From the NCBI RefSeq assembly GCF_002000125.1, contig NZ_MLHH01000023.1:27588-91587 (forward strand): a stretch of 64,000 nt of DNA, written 5' to 3'. Each line of letters opens with the position of its first letter. Position 1 is the stretch's first letter. The notes under the pieces are model-generated. The model saw only the letters and a list, made by a program, of their open reading frames with translations. It was not told the origin of the DNA and searched no databases. This document shows, in pieces, positions 31,721 to 42,281 of this stretch. The DNA comes from Rodentibacter heidelbergensis. Its GTDB lineage: Bacteria > Pseudomonadota > Gammaproteobacteria > Enterobacterales > Pasteurellaceae. A program made the translations under genes and the position numbers.

Positions 31721-34417
31721 TTAATTGTATTTGGCACGGCTACCGTGGCAATGTTTATACTTTTTACCCGAACCACAAGGGCAAGGCTCATTACGGCCGA
31801 CACGGCGATCAGCATAATCCTCTTCCTGTGTTTCGGCGTGATTCTCCCCTATCGGGCGATGGGTTTGGCTTTCTCGCTCTGCCATTTCTTGACGAAGACG
31901 TTCTGCCTCTTCAATCTCTTCTTGGGTTCTTACTCGAACACGGGTTAATGTTGTGATCACATGGTGTTTTAAAGAATCTAACATTTCCGTAAACATACGG
32001 AATGACTCTTTTTTATACTCTTGTTTCGGATCTTTTTGAGCATAACCACGCAAATGGATCCCTTGACGGAGATAATCCATCGCCGCTAAATGTTCTTTCC
32101 AAAGCTCATCAAGAGTTTGTAGCATCACCCCTTTTTCGAAATGACGCATACTTTCTTCACCCACTAAGGCTTCTTTCTCTTGGTATTCTTTTTCAGCAAT
32201 ATCAATAATGCGTTCACGCAGATTTTCTTCATGAAGATGATTATCTTCTTCTAACCAATGTTCGATAGGCAATACCATGCCAAACTCTTGTGCCAATCGC
32301 TCTTCAAGCCCTTTGACATCCCATTGTTCCTCTAAGGATTGTGGCGGGATATATTGGTCGATAACATTATTGAACACATCATGGCGAATAGCCTTGACCG
32401 TTTCGGAAATATCGTCGTTATCCAATAAATAATTGCGTTGCTCATAAATCGCATGACGTTGATCGTTGGCGACATCATCATATTCAAGGAGATTTTTACG
32501 ACCATCAAAATGGAAAGCTTCCACTTTCGCTTGGGCAGAAGCAATCACTTTTGCCAACATTTTGGATTCCATGGCTTCACCCGGCACGGTGAAGGCTTTA
32601 CGCATTAAGTTGAGTTTGCCCTCATTGAGGTAAATTCGCATCAAACCGTCTTCCAAAGACAGGTAGAAACGAGAAGAACCCGGATCCCCTTGACGACCGG
32701 AACGACCACGCAACTGGTTGTCGATACGGCGTGATTCGTGACGCTCCGTACCAATAATATGTAAACCGCCGGCTTTCATCACGATATCGTGATTTTTCTC
32801 CCACTCGGCTTTTAACGCATCAAGTTGCGCTTGGGTAGGATTGTCTAATTTGGCTGCCTGAGCTTTCCAGTTACCGCCAAGGATAATATCCGTTCCCCGT
32901 CCGGCCATATTGGTGGCAATCGTCACCGCCCCCGGGAAACCCGCTTCTGCAACAATTTCAGCTTCTTGTTGGTGGAATTTTGCATTTAACACATTGTGTT
33001 TAATGCCCGCTTTATCCAATGCTTTCGACAAAACTTCCGATTTTTCCACCGAAATCGTCCCCACCAATACCGGTTGTTGGCGTGCCACACAATCTTTAAT
33101 ATCATCAATAATCGCATTGAATTTGTATTCTTCATTTTCAAACATCAAGTCTGTGCGATCATCTCGAATCATTGGGCGGTTTGTCGGAATGACGACCGTT
33201 TCTAACCCATAAATTTGTTGGAACTCAAAGGCTTCCGTATCTGCCGTCCCCGTCATACCCGCCAATTTTTCATACAAACGGAAGTAATTTTGGTAAGAAA
33301 TGGAGGCGACAGTTTGGTTTTCACTTTTAATCTCAACCCCTTCTTTGGCTTCAATCGCTTGGTGTAAACCGTCAGACCAACGGCGTCCTGCCATCGTCCG
33401 TCCGGTATGTTCATCAACAATGACGATTTCGCCGTCTTTCACAATATAATCCACATCACGCTCAAATAAGGTATGTGCACGCAATGCCGCCATAATATGG
33501 TGCAATAAAACAATACGGCCCGGTGAATAAAGAGAATCCCCCTCCGGCATTAACCCTTGTTCAATGAGCCAATTTTCCACTTTTTCCTGACCACGTTCGG
33601 TTAAGTGAGCTTGTTTGGATTTGAGATCTAAGGTGAAATCCCCTTCCCCTTGATATTCATCGGAATCTTCTTTTTCTTGCTTAATTAAACTTGGAATGAG
33701 TTTATTCACCGCAATGTAAAGATCGGAACTATCTTCTGCCTGACCGGAAATAATTAACGGTGTACGGGCCTCATCAATTAAGATGGAATCCACCTCATCC
33801 ACTAAGGCATAACCTAAAGTTCGTTGGAAACGCTCTTCTTTCGAATGAGCTAAATTATCACGCAAATAATCAAAACCCAATTCACTGTTTGTGGCGTAAG
33901 TAATATCTGCAGCGTAAGCGGCACGTTTTGCTTCAGGCGGTAAACCCGGAATGTTCACGCCGACACTTAATCCTAAAAATTCAAATAACGGGCGATTGGT
34001 TTCTGCGTCACGACGAGCTAAATAGTCGTTCACTGTCACCACATGTACCCCTTTTCCTTCAAGGGCGATTAAATAACAAGGGAGTGTGGCGGTTAAGGTT
34101 TTCCCTTCACCGGTACGCATTTCGGCAATACAGCGGTTAGTCAACACCATTCCCCCAATCAGCTGAACATCAAAATGACGCATGCCTAATACCCGTTTAC
34201 TCGCTTCACGCACGGTGGCAAAGGCTTCAGGTAGGATGTCTTGCAAGGTTTCACCCGCACTCAAACGCTGGCGAAACTCATCGGTTTTCGCGCGAAGCTG
34301 TTCATCACTTAAAGCTTCAAATTCAGGCTCTAATTGATTAATTTTGCTCACTTGTTTTTTAAGTTTGCGTAAAATGCGGTCGTTACGGCTACCAAAAATT
34401 TTCGTTAAAATGCTCAT
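31721..34417 (-). CDS. secA: Preprotein translocase ATPase SecA
   Basis: An 898-residue motor. It starts [19 protein letters not shown]. It has Walker A in [32 protein letters not shown], the preprotein crosslinking domain, NMAGRGTDI, the scaffold and wing domains, and a C-terminal zinc-binding tail [14 protein letters not shown] that contacts SecB. It drives Sec-dependent export. I chose 34417 over the in-frame ATG at 34486: the extra 23 codons run through the regulatory hairpins and do not match the family. The Shine-Dalgarno is modest (AGAGAAATT before ATG), consistent with control by the upstream SecM-like gene. Confidence 0.97.
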   Translation of the reverse strand: MSILTKIFGSRNDRILRKLKKQVSKINQLEPEFEALSDEQLRAKTDEFRQRLSAGETLQDILPEAFATVREASKRVLGMRHFDVQLIGGMVLTNRCIAEMRTGEGKTLTATLPCYLIALEGKGVHVVTVNDYLARRDAETNRPLFEFLGLSVGVNIPGLPPEAKRAAYAADITYATNSELGFDYLRDNLAHSKEERFQRTLGYALVDEVDSILIDEARTPLIISGQAEDSSDLYIAVNKLIPSLIKQEKEDSDEYQGEGDFTLDLKSKQAHLTERGQEKVENWLIEQGLMPEGDSLYSPGRIVLLHHIMAALRAHTLFERDVDYIVKDGEIVIVDEHTGRTMAGRRWSDGLHQAIEAKEGVEIKSENQTVASISYQNYFRLYEKLAGMTGTADTEAFEFQQIYGLETVVIPTNRPMIRDDRTDLMFENEEYKFNAIIDDIKDCVARQQPVLVGTISVEKSEVLSKALDKAGIKHNVLNAKFHQQEAEIVAEAGFPGAVTIATNMAGRGTDIILGGNWKAQAAKLDNPTQAQLDALKAEWEKNHDIVMKAGGLHIIGTERHESRRIDNQLRGRSGRQGDPGSSRFYLSLEDGLMRIYLNEGKLNLMRKAFTVPGEAMESKMLAKVIASAQAKVEAFHFDGRKNLLEYDDVANDQRHAIYEQRNYLLDNDDISETVKAIRHDVFNNVIDQYIPPQSLEEQWDVKGLEERLAQEFGMVLPIEHWLEEDNHLHEENLRERIIDIAEKEYQEKEALVGEESMRHFEKGVMLQTLDELWKEHLAAMDYLRQGIHLRGYAQKDPKQEYKKESFRMFTEMLDSLKHHVITTLTRVRVRTQEEIEEAERLRQEMAERESQTHRPIGENHAETQEEDYADRRVGRNEPCPCGSGKKYKHCHGSRAKYN

Positions 34418-34449
34418 AATTTCTCTTTCTAAATCATTTGTTAAAATTA

Positions 34450-34545
34450 AGGAATGAGTGAAATGTTGCTCACTCATTGTCATCATTAATGGTGTGAACC
34501 CTTTAATTTCATTGTGTTAAAGGGACAGCGTCTATGAAATTAAAT
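34450..34545 (-). promoter_or_regulatory. secM-secA intercistronic region with mutually exclusive hairpins
   Basis: Three inverted repeats are visible. The first is 34502-34512 with 34534-34544 (11 bp). The second is 34499-34506 with 34517-34524 (8 bp), sharing bases with the first so that both cannot form. The third is 34453-34461 with 34470-34478 (9 bp). The outer arm 34534-34544 contains the secM stop codon and lies within the footprint of a ribosome stalled at the secM GP codons. Seven of its bases (34536-34542) are also complementary to the bases just before the secA ATG (34417-34423). Switch function is inferred. Confidence 0.55.
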
Positions 34546-34842
34546 GAGCAAAGGGCCGGCGCGAATAGGGGCTTGACGATTGAATACCGCCACCACAAAG
34601 TGCGGTTGAAAATCGGGTTGTTTTTTTTCGAAATAGGCTGTCGGAAAAGGTTGGAGGGAAGGTCGTTGCACATGGCAAACCACCTTTGCCCTTTCCAACA
34701 CCTGTTGGATAGAAACCTCAGAAGAATAATTTTCTGCCCGGTTATTTTCTAAACTTTGCGTATTAGGCAAAGCAAAAATCGCGATAACACTTAATAGTAA
34801 TCGCGACCAAAAATAAGGGGGGCTTTTGCCTAAAATCATCAT
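34540..34842 (-). CDS. secM: SecM-like secretion monitor / secA translation regulator
   Basis: A 100-residue minus-strand gene directly before secA. It has a signal-peptide-like segment (WSRLLLSVIAIFALPNTQS, about 12-30) and ends NRQAPIRAGPLLI. The IRAGP core matches the E. coli SecM arrest motif (GIRAGP), which stalls the ribosome at Gly-Pro until the nascent chain is pulled by the Sec machinery. The upstream part of the motif is diverged: the Trp-Ile of the E. coli motif is not present. The protein is much shorter than E. coli SecM (170) and probably equals the Pasteurellaceae DUF2547 family. The gene has its own promoter. Starts at 34842 and 34839 are both possible. Confidence 0.82.
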   Translation of the reverse strand: MMILGKSPPYFWSRLLLSVIAIFALPNTQSLENNRAENYSSEVSIQQVLERAKVVCHVQRPSLQPFPTAYFEKKQPDFQPHFVVAVFNRQAPIRAGPLLI

Positions 34843-34870
34843 CTCGTTGTTTCTGATAAAAATTGCGTGT

Positions 34871-34899
34871 ATTGTAGCGGAAATCTAAACTGATGTCAT
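34871..34899 (-). promoter_or_regulatory. Predicted secM-secA promoter
   Basis: On the minus strand, ATGACA (34899-34894) and TACAAT (34876-34871) have an ideal 17-bp spacer, 29 bp before the secM ATG. It lies in the 73-bp divergent spacer shared with dciA. Confidence 0.6.
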
Positions 34900-34915
34900 T
34901 TATTGGGGCTATTTC

Positions 34916-35245
34916 ATGGAAAACAAGGCAGAACGTTATCAAAAAGCAATGAATATCGTGGAAGTGATGGAGCAATCTTCTTTTTCTCAAATGATGAAAA
35001 AAGGCTTAGCCATTCACGAGTTAAATCAAAAAATTCACCAGATTTTTCCTCAAGAATTTCAAGGTTTAGTGCGTATCGGTCAGATTAATGGCGAAAAACT
35101 TTTTATTGAAGTGGCTAATGCCATTGTACGACAAGGGATTTTATTTCGTCAGACGGAATTGCTCAGCCTTATCCAACATGAATACCCACAGGTTACAAAA
35201 TTAGAGGTAAAGATTAATCCCGAATTTAAAGGCGTTACGCCTTAA
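34916..35245 (+). CDS. DciA-like DUF721 protein
   Basis: A 109-residue protein of the DUF721 family. It has an N-terminal helical region (MNIVEVMEQSSFSQMMKK) and the compact beta-alpha core (GLVRIGQINGEKLFIEVANAIVRQGILFRQTELLSLI). DciA members with this KH-like fold load or stimulate the replicative helicase DnaB. Whether this short protein does so here is not shown by sequence. It is divergent from the SecM-like gene and its last 11 nt overlap the end of dam on the other strand. Confidence 0.72.
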   Translation: MENKAERYQKAMNIVEVMEQSSFSQMMKKGLAIHELNQKIHQIFPQEFQGLVRIGQINGEKLFIEVANAIVRQGILFRQTELLSLIQHEYPQVTKLEVKINPEFKGVTP

Positions 35246-36086
35246 AAATCGCAATGAGTTCTTTCACTTTTACCCGTTTTGCCGAATTTTGGCTAATGGA
35301 ACGTTGCACTTTCACGGCTTTAAATTTTGCCCCTTTGTAGATTTCACGAGTGAATTTGGTATCGTGATTGGAGATCAACACAGGAATTTGTTTTTCTTTT
35401 TGTATTTTTTTTGCCGCTTCCGCTAAAGTGCGTTGATGGGTCAAGCCAAAATCATTGCCGGCATAACCGGTGAAATTGGTATGTTGATGTAGCGGGGCAT
35501 AGGGGGGATCACAATAAATCACCGAAGTCTGATCAGCCAATTCAAAAGTTTCTTGAAAATCACCACAAAAAAAGACCGCACTTTGTGCCTTATGTGCAAA
35601 ATAACGCAATTCATTTTCCGGAAAATAATGGGTTTTATAAGCCCCAAAAGGCACATTAAATTCATTCTTGCTGTTATAACGGCACAAACCGTTGAAACCA
35701 AAGCGGTTGAGATATAAGAAAATCACAGCACGTTCAAAGGGATCGGAGGATTCGTTAAACTGTTGGCGTTTGGCGTAATAATATTCAGGCGTATTGGCAT
35801 TCGGTGCATCGAACAGTGGTTTGCAGGCTTCAATGTAGCCCTCAACATTTTCTTTGACAAGATTAAATAAATTAATTAAGTCAGGGTTAATGTCAGCCAA
35901 AATGTAGCGTTCAAAATGGGTATTTAAAAATACCGCACCTGCCCCAACAAAAGGTTCTACCAAACATTGTTTTTTCTTTGGAAAGGCCTTGTTGATTTCG
36001 TCGGTTAAACGAAATTTACCACCGGCCCATTTTAAAAATGGGCGGTGTTTGATTTTGGACTTAATTGGCTTTTTCGGACGTGGCAT
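35235..36086 (-). CDS. dam: DNA adenine methyltransferase Dam
   Basis: A 283-residue GATC-type adenine methylase. Motif I is FLKWAGGKFRLTDEI, with VEPFVGAGAVFLN, and the catalytic motif is CDPPYAPL (D-P-P-Y). Members methylate adenine in GATC to mark the old strand for mismatch repair and regulate replication. It follows aroB by one base in the aroK-aroB-dam operon, as in enterobacteria. The C-terminus is rich in Lys, and its end overlaps the convergent dciA-like gene by 11 nt. Confidence 0.94.
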   Translation of the reverse strand: MPRPKKPIKSKIKHRPFLKWAGGKFRLTDEINKAFPKKKQCLVEPFVGAGAVFLNTHFERYILADINPDLINLFNLVKENVEGYIEACKPLFDAPNANTPEYYYAKRQQFNESSDPFERAVIFLYLNRFGFNGLCRYNSKNEFNVPFGAYKTHYFPENELRYFAHKAQSAVFFCGDFQETFELADQTSVIYCDPPYAPLHQHTNFTGYAGNDFGLTHQRTLAEAAKKIQKEKQIPVLISNHDTKFTREIYKGAKFKAVKVQRSISQNSAKRVKVKELIAIFKA

Positions 36087-36087
36087 T

Positions 36088-37176
36088 TTAGTCCGTTTGC
36101 GTACAACGTCGAATGGCGTTTAACACCAAACGATGATCGGTATCTGTCGCCACATAGGCTTGGCCAAGGGATTTTAGCAACACAAGACGCAGTTTACCGG
36201 CCAGCACTTTTTTATCACGCATCATATGAGGTAAATAATCTTCCGGTTGCATGGTATCCGGCGATACTGTCGGCAAATTGGCTCGAGCAAGAAGTTTTTC
36301 CAGACGGGAAACATCGCTGATAGAAAGATGACCTAATGCTTCAGACAGAGCAGCTGCCATCATCATTCCAGTGGAAATAGCTTCACCATGTAACCAATTG
36401 CCATAGCCTAAATGGGTTTCAATGGCATGCCCAAAGGTATGACCAAGGTTGAGTAAAGCCCGATCGCCTTTTTCCCTTTCATCACGAGCCACCACATCCG
36501 CTTTGATCTGGCAACAACGTGCAATACAGTATTGCAGGGCATCTTGTTTTAGCGCAACGAGATCATCAATATGTTTTTCTAACCAAACAAAAAATTCATA
36601 ATCAAGAATTGCCCCGTATTTAATTACTTCCGCAAGACCGGCATTGACTTCACGTTTTGGCAGGGTATTGAGTGTCAATGTATCAATCAACACCAAGGAG
36701 GGCTGATAGAACGCCCCAATCATATTTTTGCCTAATTCATGATTGACGGCGGTTTTTCCGCCAACAGAAGAATCCACTTGAGAAAGTAATGTGGTAGGAA
36801 TTTGAATTAAACGCACGCCACGTTGATAACTTGCCGCAGCAAAGCCTGCCACATCGCCAATCACCCCGCCACCTAAGGCAATAATAGTGGTATCACGCCC
36901 GTGATTGCCTTTTAAAAGTGCGGTAAAAATGAGATTTAAGGATTCAAGGGTTTTGTATTTTTCACCATCAGGAATAAGCACTGACTCAACCACGGCACCT
37001 CGTTTTTCAAGGGTTGTGGTGAGTGTATCCAAGTAAAATTGTGCAATCGTAGGATTGCTCACAATCATCACCCGCTCCCCTTTATTTATCGGGTAATTTT
37101 TTTCCTCTTGGAGTAAACCACTGCCAATTAAAATCGGGTAACGACGTTCTTGTAATTCTACATTGACGCACAACAT
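36088..37176 (-). CDS. aroB: 3-dehydroquinate synthase
   Basis: A 362-residue shikimate pathway enzyme that converts DAHP to 3-dehydroquinate. It has the NAD-binding [41 protein letters not shown] and metal-ligand motifs in [12 protein letters not shown]. It lies between aroK (18 bp upstream) and dam (1 bp downstream). A USS-like core occurs inside the gene. Confidence 0.96.
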   Translation of the reverse strand: MLCVNVELQERRYPILIGSGLLQEEKNYPINKGERVMIVSNPTIAQFYLDTLTTTLEKRGAVVESVLIPDGEKYKTLESLNLIFTALLKGNHGRDTTIIALGGGVIGDVAGFAAASYQRGVRLIQIPTTLLSQVDSSVGGKTAVNHELGKNMIGAFYQPSLVLIDTLTLNTLPKREVNAGLAEVIKYGAILDYEFFVWLEKHIDDLVALKQDALQYCIARCCQIKADVVARDEREKGDRALLNLGHTFGHAIETHLGYGNWLHGEAISTGMMMAAALSEALGHLSISDVSRLEKLLARANLPTVSPDTMQPEDYLPHMMRDKKVLAGKLRLVLLKSLGQAYVATDTDHRLVLNAIRRCTQTD

Positions 37177-37194
37177 AACTTATCCCTTTTTGTA

Positions 37195-37737
37195 TTAAAG
37201 CGAACTATTTAATCCGTTCATATTGTCAATTAAATCAACAATTTGATTAACCATCACTTTGGTGTTTTGCTCATCGGTAGGGAGTGTGATATCGGCAATT
37301 TCTTCATAAAGCGGATTACGAACTTTCGCTAAATCCTCTAACACTTGACGAGGATCTTCTACGCCTTGTAAAAGAGGGCGTTTTTTATCACGTTGCGTAC
37401 GCTGAAATTGCTTATCTACTGTTGTTTCCAAATAAATCACAATGCCACGGGCAGATAAATAATTGCGGTTATCTTTCGACATCACAGCGCCACCACCGGT
37501 AGAAAGCACGATACCTTGCATTTGCGTTAATTCATTAATTACCCGTTCTTCACGCTTACGAAAGCCCTCTTCGCCTTCCAAATCAAAAATCCAGCTAATA
37601 TCTGCACCGGTACGTTCTTCAATCACTGCATCCGAGTCTAAAAAATCCATGTTTAATTGTTGTGCCAATTGACGACCAATGGTGCTTTTGCCCGCCCCCA
37701 TTGGCCCTACTAAAAAAATATTACGTTTTTCAGCCAT
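37195..37737 (-). CDS. aroK: Shikimate kinase
   Basis: A 180-residue kinase with the P-loop GPMGAGKST (11-19), the shikimate-binding [11 protein letters not shown] and the LID region [11 protein letters not shown]. It phosphorylates shikimate. It is first in the aroK-aroB-dam operon, a conserved gene order. Confidence 0.96.
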   Translation of the reverse strand: MAEKRNIFLVGPMGAGKSTIGRQLAQQLNMDFLDSDAVIEERTGADISWIFDLEGEEGFRKREERVINELTQMQGIVLSTGGGAVMSKDNRNYLSARGIVIYLETTVDKQFQRTQRDKKRPLLQGVEDPRQVLEDLAKVRNPLYEEIADITLPTDEQNTKVMVNQIVDLIDNMNGLNSSL

Positions 37738-37996
37738 TGTTCTTTTCTAATAATAAATTTACCTAACTTGATCTTTTTTAAGGAGAAGGCAAAACCACGG
37801 AGGTTGCCAAAAGATCACCCAAAAATCTGTGGGATTATCGCAATAAATCACCCTAATTTTCAACCTTTAGCGGAAATTTATTTTGTTATCCCTGAAAGTG
37901 CGGTCAGAAAATGAATTTTTCTTTGCCTATTAAATTAACAGATTGAGCTTTTATTCTTGTAAATGTATAGTAGCCCTAATTTTTATGAGGGATTTT
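37738..37996. other. Divergent spacer between aroK and the ZIP transporter gene
   Basis: 259 bp without a credible gene. It carries a USS core (AAGTGCGGT near 37898). The upstream in-frame ATGs of the transporter at 37943 and 37985 lack Shine-Dalgarno support. Promoters for both divergent genes must lie here but I see no strong sigma-70 pair. Confidence 0.6.
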
Positions 37997-38839
37997 ATGA
38001 ATACACTGTTTCACACTTTTTTAGGGTTAAACCCGGTATTACAGGCGTTGTTCGCCGGTTTATTTACTTGGTTTTGCACTATTTTGGGGTCAGCTTTTGT
38101 TTTCTTTTTTAAACAAGCCAATCAAAAACTGTTAGACAGCATGATGGGGTTTGCCGCCGGCGTGATGATTGCCGCTTCATTTTGGTCGTTGTTAGAACCT
38201 TCTTTTGAATTTAGCAAACAAAACCAAAGCGAGTGGTATTGGCTTCCAACACTTATTGGTTTTTTAGTGGGTGGATTATTTTTGCGTGGGGTGGATTACC
38301 TTGTACCCCATTTACATTTAAGTAAACCCATTGAAGAAGCAGAAGGGATGCAACCACGCCGTAGATTATCAAAATCGATGCTACTTTTCTTAGCCATCAC
38401 CATTCATAATATTCCTGAAGGCCTTGCTATTGGTGTAGCCTTCGGTGCGGTGGCTACCTTAGGTGAAAATGCAGATACCTTGCCATTAACATTAAGTGCC
38501 ATTGGGCTTACCATCGGTATGGGGTTACAGAATGTCCCTGAGGGTTCTGCGCTTTCTATGCCTCTTCGTGCTGAAGGGCATAGTCGTAAAAAAGCCTTCA
38601 CCTACGGGGCATTTTCCGCCATTGTTGAGCCGATTGGCGCAGTGATTGGTGCATTATTTGTGATCTCGATGACATCCATTCTTCCTTATGCTCTCGCTTT
38701 TGCCGCCGGTGCAATGATTTTCGTAGTGGTTGAAGAACTCATTCCCGAATCTCAAAGTAATGGTAATACGGATATCGCCACCCTTAGCCTTATGCTCGGT
38801 TTTTCATTAATGATGATTTTAGATGTGGCATTGGGATAG
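37997..38839 (+). CDS. ZIP family divalent metal transporter
   Basis: A 280-residue membrane protein of the GufA-type ZIP family. The metal-binding helices TM4 and TM5 appear as TIHNIPEGLAIGVAFGA and QNVPEGSALSMPLR with a following IVEPIGAVIGA (histidine and glutamate ligands). The cytoplasmic loop is short and charged (EEAEGMQPRRRLSK). It probably imports zinc or other divalent cations; specificity cannot be read from sequence. I chose 37997 because GAGGG lies 6-10 bp upstream; longer frames begin at 37943 and 37985. Confidence 0.86.
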   Translation: MNTLFHTFLGLNPVLQALFAGLFTWFCTILGSAFVFFFKQANQKLLDSMMGFAAGVMIAASFWSLLEPSFEFSKQNQSEWYWLPTLIGFLVGGLFLRGVDYLVPHLHLSKPIEEAEGMQPRRRLSKSMLLFLAITIHNIPEGLAIGVAFGAVATLGENADTLPLTLSAIGLTIGMGLQNVPEGSALSMPLRAEGHSRKKAFTYGAFSAIVEPIGAVIGALFVISMTSILPYALAFAAGAMIFVVVEELIPESQSNGNTDIATLSLMLGFSLMMILDVALG

Positions 38840-38849
38840 GCTCAAAAAC

Positions 38850-38892
38850 AAAAGTGCGGCTAAAAATCATGGTGAATTTTAACCGCACTTTG
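38850..38892. terminator. USS-pair hairpin between the ZIP gene and plsB
   Basis: AAAGTGCGG (38851-38859) pairs with CCGCACTTT (38883-38891) across a 23-nt spacer, between convergent genes. The long loop makes it a weaker terminator than other USS pairs in the window. Confidence 0.6.
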
Positions 38893-38948
38893 AGATAGTT
38901 TTAGCCGATGTACGAATACTGAAACCTCAACAACGACCTCATGCTTTG

Positions 38949-41378
38949 CTATTCCATTTCTTCAGCTTTTTCAACCGTACCTCTAATGGTTAGGCTGATT
39001 TCCGTTGAAATGAGATGTTCAAGGATAGATGAAAGCGCATCCAAATAAGGGCGATTGCCTTGACCTTGTTCATCAAAATAGCCTTCCTCTTTTAAATTCG
39101 CAATAAATGTAGAGAAGACGGCTTTATCAAAGAATTCCGGGGCATTAATGCCATGTAGCACAGAAAGGCGTTGTGCCACTAACTGGCTTTCCTTTTCTAA
39201 TATCGAACGTGAAACCTGTGGCTCTTTTTGTAAAATCGTCACAGTAATATAGTAGCGTTGCAAAATTTCACGCACGCCGGCAGACCAAAGTTGTAAAATA
39301 CGCACTTTTGAACGATTAATAGAAAGGAAATTCTCATTGCTATGGATCACCTCTTGGCGGGTAAACTCTGCAATAATTCGATGAATTTGTGCCTTTAATT
39401 CCTCTTGGTTGAAATGTAAGAACAGCTCCCCTTTCAAGAATGGGTAAATTTTGCTGACGGCATCTAATAAAAGATCTTTTTGAATTGCCTCATAATGCAA
39501 CACCACACTTGCCACCAACGAAGGCAACACAAAGGCGTGTTGGATATTATTGCGGTAATAGGTCATTAACACCGCTGAAGTCCGCTCCAAGCGAACAATT
39601 TCACCAAAGTTATCTTTTTCCAACAAAACCCCCACACGATCAAGGCTTAATACATGCTCTAACATTGCTTTTGGAGAAGAGGTTGGAAGCACCATATCTT
39701 CTGAATACGGCGCATTTTGTAACATTTGTTGATAGCTGTCTAACTGCTCAAACAATTGCTCACGGGCCAGTGCACGTTGGCGGGAAGAAAGTAATGCGGT
39801 TCCCACTAAATTCATAGCATTGACTGCAGCGGCTTTATTGATATTCACCATCACTTGATGGGAAACCGCATCAACGGCAACATTAAACCATTGAGGCTTC
39901 TCTTCGTGAGTGTTTTCTTTCCATTCCGGAAAATGTTGATTAAGGTAATTCGATAAGGTTATCGGTTCACCAAAATTCACGAACCCTTGCCCTAAATTCC
40001 GTAATTTTTTAATCACTCGAATCACTAAACCGGCATTTTCTTTTTCTTTTGCTGCGCCACGCAATTCTTTGGCGTAAGTGTCCACTTCTAACACATGCTC
40101 ATAGCCCACATACACCGGCACCACAGAAATCGGGCGGGTTTGGTGACTTTGCAACGCTTGCAACGTCATAGACATCATACCGGTTTTCGGTGAGAGTAAA
40201 CGCCCTGTGCGGGAACGCCCTCCCTCAATAAAATATTCCACCGAATAACCACGATGAAATAATTCCGCTAAATATTCACGGAAAATCGCCGAATAAAGGC
40301 GATTCCCTTTAAAGGTACGGCGAATGAAGAAAGCCCCCCAGCTACGGAAAATACGCCCTACCGGCCAGAAATTAAGGTTAATGCCTGCAGCAATGTGCGG
40401 AGGAACCAAACCTTGATGATAAAGAACATAAGAAAGTAATAAATAATCAATATGGCTTCGATGGCAAGGCACATACACCACCTCATGCCCCTCCAATGCT
40501 AGTTTACGAACTCGATCGGCATTTTGCACATCAATACCGGAATATAATTTATTCCACAACCAACCTAAGAAACGATCTGCCGCACGGAGGCTGGAATGGC
40601 TCACATCTGCGGCAATTTCATCTAAAATCTTATAAGCCTCTTTTTCCGCTTTTTCACGGCTGATATTCTTGCTTTTCACCTCATCTTCAATTGCCGCTTG
40701 AATGGTGGCGGATTGCAGAAGTTTATTGAACATCGCTTTGCGATTGGGTAAACGTGGGCCTGTTGCAGAGATACGTTGGCGGGCAAAGTGCATTTTGGCG
40801 ACACGGGCTAATTTTTGCGCCATTTTTTCATCCGCACCGTGTTCATTAACCATATAACGCAATGAAACCGCTTGGGAAAAACGCACAAAGGTATCCCGTC
40901 CAAACCAAATGGCTGCAAAGGTTTTTTGCACACCGTTCAATAAACGTAAATTAGGCAACCCCGCTTTGTCTTCATGCCCCGGTGAGCGCCCCCAAAGGAC
41001 AGAAACCGGCACAATTTGTACATCTAAATCAGCAAAAGTGCGGTGCAATTCGAGGTATTTATTAAAGGTTTGAATGGTTTCATCTTTTGCGCCTTTGGAT
41101 TTAAAAAAGCGTCTTCCCTCATCTAAATAGACATAACGGGGTAAACTGACACCTTGCACATCATTTTTTTCAGCAGGATCAGGCAGCCCTAAATCTAAAC
41201 AGTGGCGGCGGAAAATCACAAAATCGGTTTGTGAGGTGTATGGTAAAACATAAACAATAGGTTGGGAAAGATTAAGTTGAAGTTCTTCAATGGGATTAGC
41301 CGGGATAGGATTATTTTTTACTAAGAACGATAAAGGGAATTCTAACAGTTTGCGATAGGCATTCACGATACTCGACAT
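38949..41378 (-). CDS. plsB: Glycerol-3-phosphate acyltransferase PlsB
   Basis: An 809-residue membrane-associated enzyme that acylates glycerol-3-phosphate from acyl-CoA or acyl-ACP. The acyltransferase motifs are [13 protein letters not shown] (block I), [13 protein letters not shown] (II), [13 protein letters not shown] (III) and [13 protein letters not shown] (IV). I chose the ATG at 41378; an in-frame ATG at 41402 would add MITKENLI, not typical of the family. It stands divergent from lexA, the conserved E. coli neighbourhood (dgkA is missing between them). Confidence 0.95.
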   Translation of the reverse strand: MSSIVNAYRKLLEFPLSFLVKNNPIPANPIEELQLNLSQPIVYVLPYTSQTDFVIFRRHCLDLGLPDPAEKNDVQGVSLPRYVYLDEGRRFFKSKGAKDETIQTFNKYLELHRTFADLDVQIVPVSVLWGRSPGHEDKAGLPNLRLLNGVQKTFAAIWFGRDTFVRFSQAVSLRYMVNEHGADEKMAQKLARVAKMHFARQRISATGPRLPNRKAMFNKLLQSATIQAAIEDEVKSKNISREKAEKEAYKILDEIAADVSHSSLRAADRFLGWLWNKLYSGIDVQNADRVRKLALEGHEVVYVPCHRSHIDYLLLSYVLYHQGLVPPHIAAGINLNFWPVGRIFRSWGAFFIRRTFKGNRLYSAIFREYLAELFHRGYSVEYFIEGGRSRTGRLLSPKTGMMSMTLQALQSHQTRPISVVPVYVGYEHVLEVDTYAKELRGAAKEKENAGLVIRVIKKLRNLGQGFVNFGEPITLSNYLNQHFPEWKENTHEEKPQWFNVAVDAVSHQVMVNINKAAAVNAMNLVGTALLSSRQRALAREQLFEQLDSYQQMLQNAPYSEDMVLPTSSPKAMLEHVLSLDRVGVLLEKDNFGEIVRLERTSAVLMTYYRNNIQHAFVLPSLVASVVLHYEAIQKDLLLDAVSKIYPFLKGELFLHFNQEELKAQIHRIIAEFTRQEVIHSNENFLSINRSKVRILQLWSAGVREILQRYYITVTILQKEPQVSRSILEKESQLVAQRLSVLHGINAPEFFDKAVFSTFIANLKEEGYFDEQGQGNRPYLDALSSILEHLISTEISLTIRGTVEKAEEME

Positions 41379-41473
41379 AATCAGGTTCTCTTTTGTTATC
41401 AATTATCAAGGCAATCATATCATATTCGCTCATTTATCACTCTCTAAAATTTTGAATGGAAGCTAAATAACGG

Positions 41474-41501
41474 TTGCAACCACTTTTCTTCTGTATATAA
41501 T
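41474..41501 (+). promoter_or_regulatory. Predicted lexA promoter
   Basis: TTGCAA (41474-41479) and TATAAT (41496-41501), 16-bp spacer. The -10 lies inside the first LexA box, so repressor binding would block RNA polymerase. Confidence 0.65.
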
Positions 41502-41506
41502 GACAG
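41491..41506 (+). promoter_or_regulatory. LexA operator 1
   Basis: CTGT-N8-ACAG, an exact match to the gammaproteobacterial SOS box, 31 bp before the lexA ATG and covering the -10. Confidence 0.92.
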
Positions 41507-41511
41507 AAGCT

Positions 41512-41527
41512 CTGTATAAAACAACAG
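41512..41527 (+). promoter_or_regulatory. LexA operator 2
   Basis: A second exact CTGT-N8-ACAG, five bases after the first. Tandem boxes in front of lexA allow cooperative autorepression, as in E. coli. Confidence 0.92.
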
Positions 41528-41536
41528 GAGTGGATA

Positions 41537-42160
41537 ATGAAACCATTAACAAACAGACAGCAAGAAGTATTAGATTTATTAAAACGACATTTGGAAACCA
41601 CTGGTATGCCCCCAACTCGGGCAGAAATTTCTCGTGAATTGGGGTTTAAATCACCCAATGCGGCGGAAGAACATCTCAAAGCCTTGGCTCGAAAAGGGGC
41701 GATTGAAATTATTTCTGGTGCATCACGAGGTATTCGAATTCTTGATGAAAGTTCAAATGATGAGCAAGAAGGCCTCCCTTTAATTGGCCGAGTAGCCGCC
41801 GGTGAGCCAATCCTTGCCGAGCAACATATTGAAGGCACCTATCGGGTTGATGCGGATATGTTTAAACCTCAGGCGGATTTTTTGCTTAAAGTCTATGGCC
41901 AATCAATGAAAGACATTGGTATCTTAGACGGCGATTTACTTGCCGTACACAGCACAAAAGACGTGCGAAACGGGCAAGTGGTGGTTGCCCGCATCGAAGA
42001 TGAGGTCACCGTAAAACGCTTTGAACGCAAAGGTTCGGTGATTTATCTTCATGCAGAAAATGAGGAATATCAACCTATCGTGGTTAATCTTGAAGAACAA
42101 CCTTATTTTGAAATTGAAGGCATTGCCGTCGGCATTATTCGCAATAACGCTTGGATGTAA
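41537..42160 (+). CDS. lexA: SOS repressor LexA
   Basis: A 207-residue repressor. It has an N-terminal winged helix ([24 protein letters not shown]), an Ala-Gly self-cleavage site in GRVAAGEP (A88-G89), the catalytic serine in YGQSMKD (S123) and lysine in VTVKRF (K160). RecA filaments trigger self-cleavage and release the SOS genes. Two operators and the promoter lie just upstream. The overlapping minus-strand open frame is a shadow. Confidence 0.97.
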   Translation: MKPLTNRQQEVLDLLKRHLETTGMPPTRAEISRELGFKSPNAAEEHLKALARKGAIEIISGASRGIRILDESSNDEQEGLPLIGRVAAGEPILAEQHIEGTYRVDADMFKPQADFLLKVYGQSMKDIGILDGDLLAVHSTKDVRNGQVVVARIEDEVTVKRFERKGSVIYLHAENEEYQPIVVNLEEQPYFEIEGIAVGIIRNNAWM

Positions 42161-42217
42161 GCATTATCCTGTAAAAAGTGCGGTCAAAATGATCGCATTT
42201 TTTGCCTTTTCTCTCAT

Positions 42218-42246
42218 TTGCCATTCCCTCTGTTGCTCACTATAAT
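42218..42246 (+). promoter_or_regulatory. Predicted dapF promoter
   Basis: TTGCCA (42218-42223) and TATAAT (42241-42246) with a 17-bp spacer, 36 bp before the dapF ATG. A USS lies between it and lexA. Confidence 0.65.
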
Positions 42247-42281
42247 GCCTTCAACTTGTATTAAAGAATTAAGGATAGGAA

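Noticed and set aside
34418..34486. 23-codon N-terminal extension of SecA starting at 34486
   Set aside because: It lies in the hairpin region after the SecM-like gene, has no Shine-Dalgarno, and the known family N-terminus begins at the ATG at 34417.
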